A DNA stretch of 7,837 nt, from NCBI GenBank assembly GCA_013138705.1, contig WTCF01000202.1, positions 1 through 7,837 on the forward strand, read 5' to 3'. The position numbers and the translations under genes are program-made. The notes under the pieces were generated by a model that saw nothing but the letters and a program-made list of their open reading frames with translations, ran no database searches and had not been told where the DNA came from. Every line of letters begins with the position of its first letter. Position 1 is the first letter of the stretch. Source of the DNA: Deltaproteobacteria bacterium. Lineage in GTDB: Bacteria > Desulfobacterota > Dissulfuribacteria > Dissulfuribacterales > UBA3076. Shown here piece after piece: positions 7,008 through 7,837 of this stretch.

Positions 7008-7035
7008 ATCCCTCAATCCCTCAATTCTCAATTCA
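7008..7035. repeat. Short tandem repeat (ATCCCTCA)
   Basis: ATCCCTCA occurs twice (7008-7015, 7016-7023), followed by the decayed units ATTCTCA (7024-7030) and ATTCA (7031-7035). Bases 7011-7026 match 5440-5455 exactly over 16 bp, so the same repeat family occurs twice in this window, both times in non-coding gaps. Confidence 0.8.
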
Positions 7036-7063
7036 CACTTTTCTATCCTTTTCTCATTCTCCT

Positions 7064-7096
7064 TATGATATAGTAAATTATTATATACCATATTAT
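7064..7096 (+). promoter_or_regulatory. AT-rich block, possible promoter for the channel gene
   Basis: This AT-rich segment contains two -10-like hexamers, TATGAT (7064-7069) and TATTAT (7091-7096), 66-98 bp upstream of the channel start. Neither has a good -35 box at 16-18 bp spacing, so the call rests on composition and position only. Confidence 0.22.
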
Positions 7097-7161
7097 TTGC
7101 AGCCAGGTCCACAAACGGTTCTGTGATTTTGCCCATGAAAGCAATGGCCTGAGAGATACCA

Positions 7162-7837
7162 ATGTATTACTGGATCGTCCTCTCCAAGAAAATAAGTAAA
7201 TTTAAATACGAAAACAGGGAGATTATCAGTGCGCTCATTTTGTTTTGCATTGCACTGACGTTGCTGAACGCTGTCATGATATTCAAAGAGGGCCTTGATC
7301 CCTTTTCTTCCCTTTATTTTAGCTTTGTAACCGCAACGACTGTCGGTTACGGGGACATTTCACCCACAACAACAATCGGCAAGATTACCTCAGTAATTTA
7401 TATGCTTGTCTCTATCGGTGTCTTGGGTACTGCTATCGGGGTCATTACCACAAAAGCATTTGATTTTTTAACAAGAAAAAAGAGGGGTTTGACAGTGATT
7501 AAAGACAAGGTCGATTTGCTGATAATCGGTTATCCAAACGAGGCCAAAGTTTGTAAGATTGTTCAGGAATTTCGTCAAGATCCACGTTTCAGGACGTCTG
7601 TAATCGTTATTGTGACAAACCGTCTTGAGGAACGGCCGGCCTGGATGGCAGAGGAGGCTGTCTTTTTCGTCAGGGGGCTGGGATCGAAAAAAGAGGTCCT
7701 TGAGCAAGCGAACGTCCGGTCCGCACGCCATGTTCTTGTGCTTGCCAATGATCCCTTTGATGAGGTGTCTGATGAATTCTCATCATCAGCTGTCATTATG
7801 AGCGAACGCCTGAATCCTGATGCATATACCATTGCTG
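7162..7837 (+). CDS. Two-TM potassium channel with RCK domain (3' partial)
   Basis: This is an inner-membrane K+ channel subunit gated through a cytoplasmic RCK (TrkA-N-like) domain. The frame is open from the ATG at 7162 to the window edge (225 codons), so the C-terminus is missing. Visible parts: a short cytoplasmic N-terminus, TM1 at about 21-41, a pore helix, the selectivity filter TVGYGD (60-65), TM2 at about 73-96 with glycines that could form the gating hinge, then a basic linker (TRKKR). The RCK Rossmann fold starts at LLIIG (119-123); GYPNEA follows instead of a classic GxGxxG, as in MthK-type channels, so NAD need not be the ligand. FVRG (169-172) and the ARHVLVLAND segment (188-197) are typical of RCK. 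The start is fixed by GAGAG (7151-7155) six bases upstream and an in-frame TGA at 7150. It is divergent from argH with no obvious functional link. Confidence 0.92.
   Translation, partial: MYYWIVLSKKISKFKYENREIISALILFCIALTLLNAVMIFKEGLDPFSSLYFSFVTATTVGYGDISPTTTIGKITSVIYMLVSIGVLGTAIGVITTKAFDFLTRKKRGLTVIKDKVDLLIIGYPNEAKVCKIVQEFRQDPRFRTSVIVIVTNRLEERPAWMAEEAVFFVRGLGSKKEVLEQANVRSARHVLVLANDPFDEVSDEFSSSAVIMSERLNPDAYTIA

Larger units (their letters stand above)
6846..7161. other. Divergent intergenic region between argH and the channel gene
   Basis: This 316-bp stretch must hold the promoters for argH (minus) and the channel gene (plus). It contains a heptamer tandem tract next to argH (6883-6907), an ATCCCTCA tract (7008-7035) and an AT-rich block (about 7064-7096). 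A minus-strand open frame of 44 codons (7002-7136) ends at the second tract and has no convincing ribosome-binding site. I see no ARG-box palindrome, sigma-54 promoter, riboswitch or tRNA here. The stretch between about 6908 and 7000 shows nothing I can name. Confidence 0.6.

Noticed and set aside
6883..7035. CRISPR array in the divergent gap
   Set aside because: The repeats are only 7-8 bp, directly adjacent with no spacers, and no cas genes are present.
7135..7152. Five-codon leader peptide (M-K-A-M-A) just before the channel gene
   Set aside because: It has no regulatory codon run and no paired hairpins for attenuation, so it looks like chance.
7468..7832. Two minus-strand open frames at the right edge (7468-7731, 7575-7832)
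   Set aside because: They lie antisense to the potassium-channel gene, whose plus-strand frame shows the TVGYGD filter and an RCK fold and stays open to the window end.

Overview
The window is a piece of a Gram-negative chromosome with mid-range GC content. It most resembles Desulfobacterota (the old Deltaproteobacteria). This is inferred from the sigma-54 response regulator, the TolB/FlgO-type secreted protein, the gene order argH - lipoprotein - lysA - dapF, and the short tandem repeats at gene boundaries. No rRNA or other species-level marker is present, so the assignment is tentative.

Layout. (1) Bases 1-1352, + strand: the 3' part of an NtrC-class sigma-54 activator whose N-terminus lies outside the window. 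(2) 1398-2282, + strand, 45 bp downstream: an exported protein with a TolB/FlgO-like N-terminal domain, a proline- and glutamine-rich tail and an in-frame 18-bp repeat. It ends abruptly and overlaps the end of dapF tail to tail. (3) 2263-6845, - strand: a tight biosynthetic cluster transcribed argH, FN3 lipoprotein, lysA, dapF. (4) 6846-7161: a 316-bp divergent intergenic region with two short tandem-repeat tracts. (5) 7162 to the right edge, + strand: the 5' part of a two-TM potassium channel with an RCK domain, running out of the window.

The minus-strand cluster makes amino acids and cell-wall precursor. ArgH performs the last step of arginine synthesis. DapF makes meso-diaminopimelate and LysA decarboxylates it to lysine. 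The lipoprotein sits where many proteobacteria carry the small LPS-translocon lipoprotein LptM, and its mature N-terminus resembles LptM, but about 320 residues with three fibronectin-III-like domains follow. The regulator and exported protein form a separate unit of unknown target.

I see no mobile element, CRISPR array, tRNA, rRNA or defence system. Most of the window is ordinary housekeeping sequence. The items most worth a second look are the LptM-like/FN3 lipoprotein, the apparently shortened TolB/FlgO-like protein at the convergent junction, the GAFTHA variant of the sigma-54 contact loop, and the 7-8 bp tandem repeats at stop codons, between genes and in the divergent spacer.
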